64,000 nucleotides of DNA, from NCBI GenBank assembly GCA_016840095.1, contig JAEOSZ010000095.1, positions 46,060 to 110,059 of the forward strand, written 5' to 3'. The position numbers were made by a program, and so were the translations under genes. The DNA is from Candidatus Heimdallarchaeota archaeon. Its GTDB lineage: Archaea; Asgardarchaeota; Heimdallarchaeia; Heimdallarchaeales; Heimdallarchaeaceae. The notes beneath the pieces are model-generated. The model did not search any database. It had not been told where the DNA came from and saw only the letters and a list, made by a program, of their open reading frames with translations. Below, piece after piece: positions 53,680-61,918 of this stretch; the stretch's first letter is position 1; each line of letters opens with the position of its first letter.

Positions 53680-54435
53680 ATGAAGTCTATGCATGGATTA
53701 CCTAAAGGAAAACGTAAAGTTTTCAAGAGAGAAAATGTTATTCAACAAGTTATTCTTTTCGCAATTATAGCAGCTTGTGTTGCTTATTCTTGGATCGTAA
53801 ATCTTGGCATTTTAAAGGTTTTATCAGTTTTAGCTATTGCTATAGTTGGAACTATGTTAATCACCTATTATATAATTGAATTCTTTTCTGGAGCTGGTTA
53901 TTCAGTAGCAAGTGCATTAAATGAGCTCGTATATTTATTTTTAGGACTTCCAATTCTGGTAATAGCTGCAGGATTTTTACCAGTCAGTATACTATTATCA
54001 TTCTTTGATCTTAGTTCAAAAACAGTTTTAACTGTTGTTTTTGTTTTTCTTGGTGTTCTAGAGCTTGGTGCTATATTGTTTTTAATAAATCGATATCTAA
54101 AAGATAGAAAAATGAACATAATACAATATACTAGATATGTTTTTAATTTTGAAGCCAGAAGGCAAGAAGCTGAAAGATTCAAAGAGCGAACAGATCAAAT
54201 TGATGGTTTTTACAGTGGTTTAACTAGGGTTGAAGATAAAATTGCAAAACGAATGGAAGAAAAATCAACAGGATTTGATCAATTCGATTGGAAAGACAAA
54301 GTAAATAGTCTTACTGGAAAGAGTAGTGCACAACAAGGAGCAGTTAGTGTTAAATGCTGGAATTGTGATGCAAGAAATGAGTTAGATGCACACTTCTGTA
54401 CTAATTGTTCAGCTCCATTAAAAAGAGATGACTAG
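53680..54435 (+). CDS. Membrane protein with C-terminal zinc ribbon
   Basis: A 251-residue protein with four membrane helices in residues 20-145, a charged helical stretch (about 150-205), and a C-terminal zinc ribbon VKCWNCDARNELDAHFCTNCSAP. The zinc ribbon is close in form to those of the proteins at 17811 and 50091. No enzyme motif is present. The ATG follows an AT-rich promoter region with a short leader. Function unknown; the zinc ribbon is presumably cytosolic. Confidence 0.7.
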   Translation: MKSMHGLPKGKRKVFKRENVIQQVILFAIIAACVAYSWIVNLGILKVLSVLAIAIVGTMLITYYIIEFFSGAGYSVASALNELVYLFLGLPILVIAAGFLPVSILLSFFDLSSKTVLTVVFVFLGVLELGAILFLINRYLKDRKMNIIQYTRYVFNFEARRQEAERFKERTDQIDGFYSGLTRVEDKIAKRMEEKSTGFDQFDWKDKVNSLTGKSSAQQGAVSVKCWNCDARNELDAHFCTNCSAPLKRDD

Positions 54436-54480
54436 TCTCATCCTAAACTATTTATGTTATATCATTTTTTTAATGGTGTA

Positions 54481-55146
54481 ATGGGCTTGAGAAACCAAAC
54501 TAAATGTTGTTTAATCATCTTTGATTTTGATGGTGTACTTGCAGATTCCAAAGAAGCATATGCTATGCAGATGCAAGAAACAGTTGAGCACTTTTCAGGT
54601 AAAAAATTATCTGAAAATGTTTTCAAGGAAAGAGTAGGAAACACAGATCAAAAGCAAGATTTCAAAGAATTTCTAGAAAGTGATGATCCTGAATTATTAG
54701 ATTCCGCTATTCAATACTATGTAGATATTACTGATAAATTCTCATTCCTGAGAAGTCTTTATTCTGGTGTAAGAGAAACACTTGAGGAACTTAAAAAGAC
54801 AAATTATATTGGTTTAGTTTCCAGAAAATCTCAAGAAAGGATGGAAAAATGGCTCCAACATTTCAAGATAGCTCATCTTTTTGATAAACCCATTGGTACT
54901 CTAGAAAAATCGAAATCAAAAGCTATAATTCAGATTATGAATGAATTTGGAGTTCCAAATGATAGAACTATTATGATTGGTGATACAGAGTTCGATATTC
55001 AGAGTGCACAACAAGCTCATGTAAAAACTTGTTTTGCTTATTATGGAGCTGCTACTCCTGAGAAAGTTTTGAAACTTAATCCAGACTACATACTTCATAA
55101 CATCACAGAACTTGTATCTCTAGTTAATTCCTTAAAAGAAACATAG
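54481..55146 (+). CDS. HAD family phosphatase
   Basis: About 221 residues from ATG at 54481; an ATG 27 bases upstream would add a poorly conserved leader. HAD motifs are IIFDFDGVLADSKEA (nucleophile and acid aspartates), IGLVSRKS (motif II serine), KSKSKAIIQ (lysine) and MIGDTEFDIQSA (motif IV). The helical cap between motifs I and II places it in the C1-cap subclass with phosphoglycolate phosphatase and beta-phosphoglucomutase. It hydrolyses a small phosphate ester, exact substrate unknown. The gene follows the zinc-ribbon membrane gene on the same strand. Confidence 0.9.
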   Translation: MGLRNQTKCCLIIFDFDGVLADSKEAYAMQMQETVEHFSGKKLSENVFKERVGNTDQKQDFKEFLESDDPELLDSAIQYYVDITDKFSFLRSLYSGVRETLEELKKTNYIGLVSRKSQERMEKWLQHFKIAHLFDKPIGTLEKSKSKAIIQIMNEFGVPNDRTIMIGDTEFDIQSAQQAHVKTCFAYYGAATPEKVLKLNPDYILHNITELVSLVNSLKET

Positions 55147-55192
55147 ATTTGTCTGCCACAGATTTAAATAGATGGTTTTTATCCAAAAAATG

Positions 55193-56005
55193 ATGAAGGT
55201 AGGTTTTTTACAATTCCAACCAATACTGAAGGAAGTTGATACTAATATCGATAAAATATCAAAGTTAATTGAAAATACAAAAACCTTTGATTTAATTGTT
55301 ATTCCTGAATTAGCAAACTCTGGTTATGTTTTTGTTGAAAAAGATGAACTTGTGAAAACTTCTGAAGAAATTCCTACTGGATATTTTGTTGAAAAACTAA
55401 CCGAACTTGCAAAACAGAAGAATGGATACATAGTATGTGGTGTATGTGAAAAAGATGGTAATAAATATTTCAACTCTTCCGTTTTAGTAGGTCCAGAAGG
55501 GTACATAACAAAATATCGAAAGGTACACTTGTTTGATAGAGAGAAATTATTCTTCGAACCTGGAGATGGTCCCTTTAAACTTTACAGTATCAGAGGAATG
55601 AATCTTGGAATATTAATCTGTTGGGATTGGATATTCCCTGAAGCAACACGTAGTCTAGCTATTCAAGGAATGGATGTCTTAGCTCATTCAACTAATCTTG
55701 TTCTTTCTTTCTGTCAAACCGCAATGATCACAAGGTCTATTGAAAATCAAATTTTCACTATTACATCTAATAGGATTGGAATTGAAACAAATGGAGAGCA
55801 CAGTCTTCATTTCAAAGGTCATAGTCAAGTAACAACTCCGGATGCTAAAAGACTTGCACAAGCTAGCACTGATAAGGAAGAGGTACATATTGTTGATATT
55901 GATATCTCAAAAGCAAGAAATAAATGGTTAAGTGATAGGAATCATATATTTAAAGATAGGAAACCAGAGATGTATAATATTCTGATTGAAAAAAAAGAGT
56001 TTTAA
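55193..56005 (+). CDS. Carbon-nitrogen hydrolase (nitrilase superfamily amidase)
   Basis: About 270 residues from ATG at 55193; ATGs at 55172 and 55190 are in frame but add a non-family leader before KVGFLQFQP. The catalytic triad is complete: glutamate in VIPELANSGY, lysine in KYRKVHLFD, cysteine in ICWDWIFPEA. The form fits amidases such as N-carbamoylputrescine or omega-amidases. It cleaves or forms amide bonds in small molecules. The DNA methyltransferase frame overlaps its end. Confidence 0.92.
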   Translation: MKVGFLQFQPILKEVDTNIDKISKLIENTKTFDLIVIPELANSGYVFVEKDELVKTSEEIPTGYFVEKLTELAKQKNGYIVCGVCEKDGNKYFNSSVLVGPEGYITKYRKVHLFDREKLFFEPGDGPFKLYSIRGMNLGILICWDWIFPEATRSLAIQGMDVLAHSTNLVLSFCQTAMITRSIENQIFTITSNRIGIETNGEHSLHFKGHSQVTTPDAKRLAQASTDKEEVHIVDIDISKARNKWLSDRNHIFKDRKPEMYNILIEKKEF

Positions 56006-56033
56006 ATTGCTAAAAACAGCTAGTGATGAGCTA

Positions 56034-56936
56034 ATGAAAACTTCCCAAACAAAAGGTACTAAAAGTGCATACATACCTCATAAAGCTGCAGCTGAATTTC
56101 AGCCAACATACGATTGGTCTGAAGCTGAAGCTCAAGATTTATTTGATAATAGACTTTTTACCTTTGAAGTTGATAAAGTTCATTTTAGTGATTGTATTAG
56201 AGGAATGAAGAATCTCCCAGCTGAATGCATTGATATGATTATTGCTGATCCTCCTTTTGGTTTAGATTTTGGAGGGATGGAACCACTCTATAATCGAGAT
56301 AGTAATTTCGTAGCAGATGGATATAAGGATGTTCAAATTGAGAACTATATGGATTTTACAGATAAATGGATAAGTGAACTACCTCGTATTTTGAAGGATG
56401 ACGGAGGTGTCTGGATTTTCAGTGGATGGACAAATCTTGTTGACATCCTTAATGCTTTGCGGGATAACAATTTAACTTTAATAAACCACATTATATGGAA
56501 ATATCAATTTGGAGTTTTTACTAGAAGAAAATTCGTTACAAGCCACTATCATATATTGTATGCTGTAAAAAACGAAAAGAACTATTTCTTCAACAAAATT
56601 GAACATTATCCCGAAGATGTGTGGAATTTTAAGAGAGAATACGAACGAGGTACAAAGAAGAATGCCACAAAACTTCCTTTAGAAGTAGTTTTAAGGTGTA
56701 TTGATTTTGGAAGCAAACCAGGAGATTTAGTGCTAGATCCATTTATGGGTAATGGAACAACAGCTGTTGCTGCAAAAGGATCATTTAGACATTTTCTTGG
56801 TTTTGAGGTTAATCAAGAATTAATAGATATAATTTACCAAAGTAGAGAAAATACCTCATTAGGTGAGTTCTATATACCTTACAGTGATAAACCAGATGAT
56901 CTTGTAAGAAAAGCTCGAAAGAAGTTCAAAAAGTAA
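56034..56936 (+). CDS. Orphan DNA methyltransferase, beta-class
   Basis: About 300 residues from ATG at 56034; an in-frame TTG at 55986 would overlap the nitrilase gene by 20 bases. The catalytic motif IV is DMIIADPPFGLDFGG and comes before the S-adenosylmethionine motif DPFMGNGTTAVAA, so it belongs to the beta class of amino-methyltransferases. DPPF points to N6-adenine more than N4-cytosine. The target-recognition region lies between them. No restriction endonuclease is encoded next to it, so it is a solitary enzyme that may serve regulation, replication timing or mobile-element defence. The recognition sequence is unknown. Confidence 0.88.
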   Translation: MKTSQTKGTKSAYIPHKAAAEFQPTYDWSEAEAQDLFDNRLFTFEVDKVHFSDCIRGMKNLPAECIDMIIADPPFGLDFGGMEPLYNRDSNFVADGYKDVQIENYMDFTDKWISELPRILKDDGGVWIFSGWTNLVDILNALRDNNLTLINHIIWKYQFGVFTRRKFVTSHYHILYAVKNEKNYFFNKIEHYPEDVWNFKREYERGTKKNATKLPLEVVLRCIDFGSKPGDLVLDPFMGNGTTAVAAKGSFRHFLGFEVNQELIDIIYQSRENTSLGEFYIPYSDKPDDLVRKARKKFKK

Positions 56937-56955
56937 TTATCACTTCAATTACTTT

Positions 56956-57171
56956 CTATTCTTTGTGGTATTTGAAACTTAATTTCACTTTAGCTCTATA
57001 TGCTACTATTAAACCATCCTTGATTCTTGCATCCAATTTGTCTACTTCTACTACTCGAATATCTCTTATTGATTTTGAAGCTTGGGCTACTGCTACCTGT
57101 ACAGCTTCTTCCCAGCTGTTTGGAGATGATCCAACTAATTCAATAATTTTGTAAACTTTGTCGTCATCCAT
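56956..57171 (-). CDS. Dodecin family flavin-binding protein
   Basis: A 71-residue protein covering the whole dodecin fold: KVYKIIELVGSSPNSWEEAVQVAVAQ, then VVEVDKLDARI and VAYRAKVKLSFKY. Dodecins assemble as hollow dodecamers that store riboflavin, FMN or coenzyme A in the cytoplasm. The ribosome site AAGGATA lies ahead of the ATG. It converges with the methyltransferase gene. Confidence 0.92.
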   Translation of the reverse strand: MDDDKVYKIIELVGSSPNSWEEAVQVAVAQASKSIRDIRVVEVDKLDARIKDGLIVAYRAKVKLSFKYHKE

Positions 57172-57418
57172 TTTATATCCTTCTTTGTATTGTAACTACT
57201 AAAACAGTCTCAAGTTTTATTTAAAAATTTGTTGTGTAATTTTCGAAATTTGTTGATTGAAGCTAGATATTATAAGGAACCTTACAAATCAAAATTTGTT
57301 TAAGATGGTGCAAGTTGCCAATAAAAAGACACTTACAAATTATCTCTTTTTCTAGGGTGTCCAAAATTCTGAAAACGGAGAAATTGAAGAAGAAAACTCA
57401 GATTAGTTTTCTTTTCTC
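57172..57418. other. Intergenic region without recognised gene
   Basis: This 247-base stretch between the dodecin and M20 peptidase genes holds no reading frame longer than about 20 codons. It is AT-rich with several near-copies of AAATTTGTT and TTACAAAT in both orientations, which could be promoter or mobile-element remains. The dodecin promoter should lie in its left part, and T tracts ending the M20 transcript in its right part. No structured RNA was recognised. Confidence 0.4.
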
Positions 57419-58822
57419 TTATTCTATCTTTCCTAAAAATTCCTTAGCTAAATTGTAATAAACTTTGAGTGAGAGTTCAATTGTTTTCAAACCAATCTTT
57501 TCATCCACCCCATGTGACATCCCGAAAATTTGTTCTATAGTCAATTCAGGATCATACAAAGCAAAACCATAAGCATCAATATTCTTCATCCTATAGAATC
57601 TTCCATCTGTTCCTCCCATAGAAAGCATTGGAACGAGTTTCGCTTCCGGAAATTCTTTTTGTATAGTTTTGTTCAAAACTTCCACAAATGGTGAGCTTGC
57701 AGGACTTACAGTTCCCTCAGCAAAAAAGCCTTCTTCTCCAAGTAGTTTGGTAATTTCCACTTCTTTGGCTAGTTTTCCTAAGGCTTTTTTAATATGAAAT
57801 TTCACATACTCAAAATCTTGATCTGGTAGTGTTCTAATATCTAAGTTGATATGAACATCAGTGGGAATGATATTTGTCTTTGTGCCACCTTTAATGACAT
57901 TTGGAGATATTGTCATTCTAGTTAAACCATGGATTACTGTAGCCATTTGGGGATCAATTTTATGTAACAATTTTAACATGAAGGGTAAGGTAATTTTAGA
58001 AGTGACAAGTTTTCTAAGAAAGAAATTAACTCCAACTTCCTTCAAGAGATTCTTAACATACTGAGTGTCAACTGGCATTTTTTTATCAGTATATTTAGTT
58101 AATTTAATAGCAGCTTCAGATGCTTTTAGAATAGCGTTATCCGTTTTATAAGGATAGCTTCCATGTCCTGCTGTTCCTTTGAATTTTATACTAGACCACA
58201 TAGAACCTTTTTCTCCATGCAGAAATATCAGTCTGTTTGGTGCGAATGTGATACCACCTGACTCAATGATAGAGTACATTTTTTTGTTATTCAATCCAAC
58301 TTCTTCAGGGTGGTTATCCAACATCCACTTTGCCCCTAATTCACCACCAGTTTCTTCATCTGCTACAATAAAAAGTAATAAATCACCCATTGGTTCAAAT
58401 CCTTCTTTCTTGAGTTGGATAAAAGCTTGAATCTGTGTAGCTACCATGAATAACATATCAAATGCTCCTCTTCCCCAAATATACCCATCCTTTCTTTCAC
58501 CTGAAAACGGATCAATCTGCCATTTCTCGGGTTGTGTAACCGGTACAACATCAACATGACTTGGTCCAAATATCAAACCAGGAGAATTCTTATCAGATCC
58601 TGAAATACTAGCTACTAGATTACCTCTTCCTGGTGCTGATTCATAAATTTTAGATTCTATACCGTATTTCTTTAGGTGCTTTTCTATAGTTTTTATAGAT
58701 TTCATCTCATCTCCAGGAGGATTTACACATTTATTCTGTATTAGAGTTGAAAGTAAATCATATGTTTCTTCTAGTACTTCTTTCTTCAAAGAATCACCAG
58801 TAAAAATCGCTTCTATAGCCAA
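57419..58822 (-). CDS. M20 family metallopeptidase
   Basis: A 467-residue enzyme beginning with TTG. Zinc ligands and catalytic residues are in GPSHVDVVPV, IWGRGAFDM, VADEETGGE (catalytic and ligand glutamates) and the final MSHGVDEKI histidine. The dimerisation domain (GTAGHGSYPYKTDNAI) is inserted in the middle. This is the ArgE/DapE/CPG2/aminoacylase group, which splits peptides or acyl-amino acids in the cytoplasm. The peptide uptake suggested by the M14 enzyme could feed it, though they are unlinked. The first TTG is the only suitable start before the conserved region. Confidence 0.92.
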   Translation of the reverse strand: MAIEAIFTGDSLKKEVLEETYDLLSTLIQNKCVNPPGDEMKSIKTIEKHLKKYGIESKIYESAPGRGNLVASISGSDKNSPGLIFGPSHVDVVPVTQPEKWQIDPFSGERKDGYIWGRGAFDMLFMVATQIQAFIQLKKEGFEPMGDLLLFIVADEETGGELGAKWMLDNHPEEVGLNNKKMYSIIESGGITFAPNRLIFLHGEKGSMWSSIKFKGTAGHGSYPYKTDNAILKASEAAIKLTKYTDKKMPVDTQYVKNLLKEVGVNFFLRKLVTSKITLPFMLKLLHKIDPQMATVIHGLTRMTISPNVIKGGTKTNIIPTDVHINLDIRTLPDQDFEYVKFHIKKALGKLAKEVEITKLLGEEGFFAEGTVSPASSPFVEVLNKTIQKEFPEAKLVPMLSMGGTDGRFYRMKNIDAYGFALYDPELTIEQIFGMSHGVDEKIGLKTIELSLKVYYNLAKEFLGKIE

Positions 58823-58856
58823 TTAAATCTTGCTATTAGACATCTCTCTTTGATGA

Positions 58857-59648
58857 ATGGCAAAGTTAAAATTATATTCCTATTTCTTATTCTTGGTGAG
58901 AGAAATTTCATTTACTGAAAACGATGTGAATGATATAATCCAATTAATAAAAAACTCTAAGTATCTAGTTGCTTTTACTGGAGCAGGTATAAGCACAGAA
59001 TCGGGATTATCTGATTTTAGAGGTAAAGATGGAATCTGGACAAGAAGAGATAAGGGCTTACCACCAAAAAGGGGAAAGCATTTTGACGAAGTTGTACCAA
59101 ATGCTGCTCATTTAGCTTTAGTTGCTTTGCAAGATATGGGGATACTTAAGTTCGTGATTTCTCAGAATGTGGATAACTTACACCTTAAATCTGGTATAAA
59201 GTCTGAGTTATTGGCAGAGCTTCATGGAAATTACGTGTTTATGAAATGCATTGAATGTGATACTAGGTACAAAAGGGATGAGATAGGATGGGACAGAGAA
59301 GTACATGGAAGAGGTTTTCGAACAGAAGAACAACTCGATCACCAACCAATCTGTAGTAAATGTGAAGGAAGGTTAATTTCTTCAGTTGTGAACTTCAATG
59401 ATCCAATGCCAGAAAAAGAAATGACTATATCTAAGCAGCATACTGATAAATGTGATTTGATGTTAATAGTAGGATCTAGCTTAACTGTTTTTCCAGCTGC
59501 TGGATTACCTAGAAAAGCTCAAAGAACTGGTGCAAAATTGATAATAATAAACTTTGATTCCACACCTTTAGATGAGAAAGCTGATATTAAACTAGAAGTA
59601 AGTGCTAGTGAAATTCTATCTAAAGTTGTTGAAAAGCTGAAAGGATAG
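58857..59648 (+). CDS. Sir2 family NAD-dependent protein deacylase
   Basis: A 263-residue sirtuin. The NAD motifs are VAFTGAGISTESGLSDFRG, SQNVDNLH and the catalytic histidine in AELHGN. The zinc site has two cysteine pairs (MKCIECDT and ICSKCEG), and VGSSLTVFPAAGLP binds the nucleotide. It removes acyl groups from lysine of proteins such as Alba and releases nicotinamide and O-acyl-ADP-ribose. The N-terminal 15 residues are hydrophobic and may be extra to the fold; a later start is possible. It is divergent from the M20 gene. Confidence 0.93.
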   Translation: MAKLKLYSYFLFLVREISFTENDVNDIIQLIKNSKYLVAFTGAGISTESGLSDFRGKDGIWTRRDKGLPPKRGKHFDEVVPNAAHLALVALQDMGILKFVISQNVDNLHLKSGIKSELLAELHGNYVFMKCIECDTRYKRDEIGWDREVHGRGFRTEEQLDHQPICSKCEGRLISSVVNFNDPMPEKEMTISKQHTDKCDLMLIVGSSLTVFPAAGLPRKAQRTGAKLIIINFDSTPLDEKADIKLEVSASEILSKVVEKLKG

Positions 59649-59708
59649 CTTTTAATGAATGAGACTGGTTAATTAATTTTTTATAGAAGCTAATAATTGT
59701 AAATCTTT

Positions 59709-61805
59709 ATGTCAAAGCTAAAAGATTTAGTACAGAAATTCTATTCCGAGTTAATTTTATTCGCAATTTTGTTCCTGTTTTTCTTCCAAACTCTCTCTGA
59801 TTTGGTCGAAACAATATACGGATTTGCTCTTCTTAATCTTGAACCAGATGAAAACATTGCTGGTTTAGCTTTTCTATTAACTCCTCTCCTCATTGCAATT
59901 CCTTGGAAGAGAATATTCTTTTTTGTTTTCAAGAGGTCCATGAACACTGAACAACTTAAAAAATATGGCAGTAAGACTTCAGAAACTACTTTTGATACAA
60001 TCCTGATTTCTCTTGGAGGTTTGATGATTCTTTCTAGATTGTTAGACCCATTATTGAAAAGACAAGGAATACTAATAACATCTGGCTTGGCAGTAGGATG
60101 TTTCTTAGTCTTTTTCCCAATCTATCTAACTAGAAGAAAGAATGATGAGAAAAAAACAAGTATGACACTAGGTTATTCACTTGCAATTGCTGTAGCTTTT
60201 TCAATAGTATTCAGAACCCTGAATTCCTCAATTGATATCTCAATGTATGGTTGGTATCAAGTAATTGGATGGGTTCTAGGATTAATTGCAGGTGTGATGC
60301 TATTTGGTATGAAATTACATGGAGATACTCAGAAAGCAATTAAAGAGGAATTAGTTGAAACTGCGAAAAATGCTAGTTTTGGTAAAATTCTTGCATTAAC
60401 ATTCGGACTTGTGAGTATTTTCATCATCATCTGGTTTACTTTCTTAAGTCCAACAGTTGTTTCTAGATGGACTGATGGAAACTACATAGGAATAACACTT
60501 GGAATATTAGGTGTTCTGTGTGTATTTGTCATTATACACTTATTCAAAATAGATTTACTAAGAAAGTTAAAAACATGGATGCTTTGGGTATGGAATGGAG
60601 TCTTTTCTATATCGCTTTTCCTAACCGTACTTGTTCATCAATTGCCTTTTCCCAATGAATCAGCTTTATATCCAATACTAGACCCTCAACCAGCTTGGTT
60701 TTATCAAATACCTTTAGTAATAATGATACTTCTATCACCAATAATATATGTTGATTTTATGCTTTTAACAAGAGAAATTGTTAAAATAAAACCATCGAAA
60801 ATAACAATTGGTGGAAGTTTCATCATCTCTGGAAGTCTCTACATCATTGTGATGATATTTGTACAGATACTTCCAAATATCTGGGGATATCTTGAACCAA
60901 TAAGCACAGGATTTAGAGACATGTACTGGTTAGCGTTTTTCATACCAGGACTTATACTCACGCTTTCAGTCCTCTTAGTGAAACAAAAATCGCTAAATTT
61001 TGAGAAACTGTATAAAGATAAAAGAAGAAACTTGAGTGTAATATTACTTCTAAGCACAATTTTCTTAGGAACATTAGCTGGTACTCTAATAACAAAACCG
61101 TATCCAAATTACCCTACTGCAGGTAAAACTTCCTTAACTATAATGACTTATAATATTCAACAAGGAAGAAATGTATCTGGAGACAGAAATTATGATGCTC
61201 AAATTGAACTAATCAGACAAGTTGATCCTGACATACTTGGTCTTCAAGAATGTGACCCTACAAGAATTTCTGGAGGTAACCTTGATGTAGTAAGGTATTT
61301 TGCAGATAAGTTGAATATGTACTCGTATTATGGACCCAATACTGTCACCAACACGTATGGTTGTGCAATACTCTCTAAATTCCCCATATCAAATCCATTG
61401 TCTTTCTTCATGTTTAGTGATGAAGAGCAAATTGGTTCTGCACAAGCTGAAGTAACATTGGACTCTACAGTATACAACGTTTTTGTCAATCATCCTTCAG
61501 GAGCAAATTACACAAAATTCCTCCAAGTAGAAGAAATGTTAACTAGAGTGAATGGTTTAAACAACGTTATTTTTATGGGAGATTTCAACTTCAGAAAGGA
61601 TTCTGCTCAATATAGTATAACAACTGATCTTCTCAATGATAGTTGGTTACTCAAGTGGCCTACTGGATTAGATGACAATTTATACAATAGTACTGATAAT
61701 ATTGATCATATTTTTGTCAGCCCAGGTACAGTTGTACTTGATGCAAGGTATATCATATCAGACCAATCAGATCATCCTGCATATTGGATTAGTATTTCAA
61801 TCTAA
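59709..61805 (+). CDS. CWH43/PGAP2IP-like membrane protein with C-terminal EEP domain
   Basis: A 698-residue protein with about thirteen membrane helices (residues 15-465) followed by a complete endonuclease/exonuclease/phosphatase domain (from about 475). The EEP motifs are TYNIQQGRN, GLQECD, FMGDFNFR, DNIDHIFVSP and SDHPAYW, so metal and catalytic residues are all present. The plan of polytopic N-terminus with C-terminal EEP matches eukaryotic CWH43/PGAP2-interacting protein, which remodels GPI-anchor lipids. The domain faces outward if the signal topology holds. A phosphodiester bond in a membrane lipid or lipid-linked glycan is the probable target. Homology to CWH43 is from shared architecture, not tested alignment. 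Confidence 0.8.
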   Translation: MSKLKDLVQKFYSELILFAILFLFFFQTLSDLVETIYGFALLNLEPDENIAGLAFLLTPLLIAIPWKRIFFFVFKRSMNTEQLKKYGSKTSETTFDTILISLGGLMILSRLLDPLLKRQGILITSGLAVGCFLVFFPIYLTRRKNDEKKTSMTLGYSLAIAVAFSIVFRTLNSSIDISMYGWYQVIGWVLGLIAGVMLFGMKLHGDTQKAIKEELVETAKNASFGKILALTFGLVSIFIIIWFTFLSPTVVSRWTDGNYIGITLGILGVLCVFVIIHLFKIDLLRKLKTWMLWVWNGVFSISLFLTVLVHQLPFPNESALYPILDPQPAWFYQIPLVIMILLSPIIYVDFMLLTREIVKIKPSKITIGGSFIISGSLYIIVMIFVQILPNIWGYLEPISTGFRDMYWLAFFIPGLILTLSVLLVKQKSLNFEKLYKDKRRNLSVILLLSTIFLGTLAGTLITKPYPNYPTAGKTSLTIMTYNIQQGRNVSGDRNYDAQIELIRQVDPDILGLQECDPTRISGGNLDVVRYFADKLNMYSYYGPNTVTNTYGCAILSKFPISNPLSFFMFSDEEQIGSAQAEVTLDSTVYNVFVNHPSGANYTKFLQVEEMLTRVNGLNNVIFMGDFNFRKDSAQYSITTDLLNDSWLLKWPTGLDDNLYNSTDNIDHIFVSPGTVVLDARYIISDQSDHPAYWISISI

Positions 61806-61837
61806 TCTTTTTTTCTTTTTTCCATGTTCTTTTTTAA
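61806..61837 (+). terminator. T-rich terminator after the EEP-domain gene
   Basis: Runs of seven, five, six and six T follow the stop codon of the CWH43-like gene. Confidence 0.55.
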
Positions 61838-61918
61838 TTAGTGACAAATACTTATAAAGAACAAAAAAGATAGCTTTAATGATTCACAATTTTGTGAAGA
61901 GTGAAGGAAGTTTAACAA

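Noticed and set aside
57225..57250. TTGTGTAATT in the dodecin/M20 intergenic region, similar to the TnpB element ends
   Set aside because: Only ten bases match, there is no second unit and no partner repeat nearby, so chance in AT-rich DNA is the simpler explanation.
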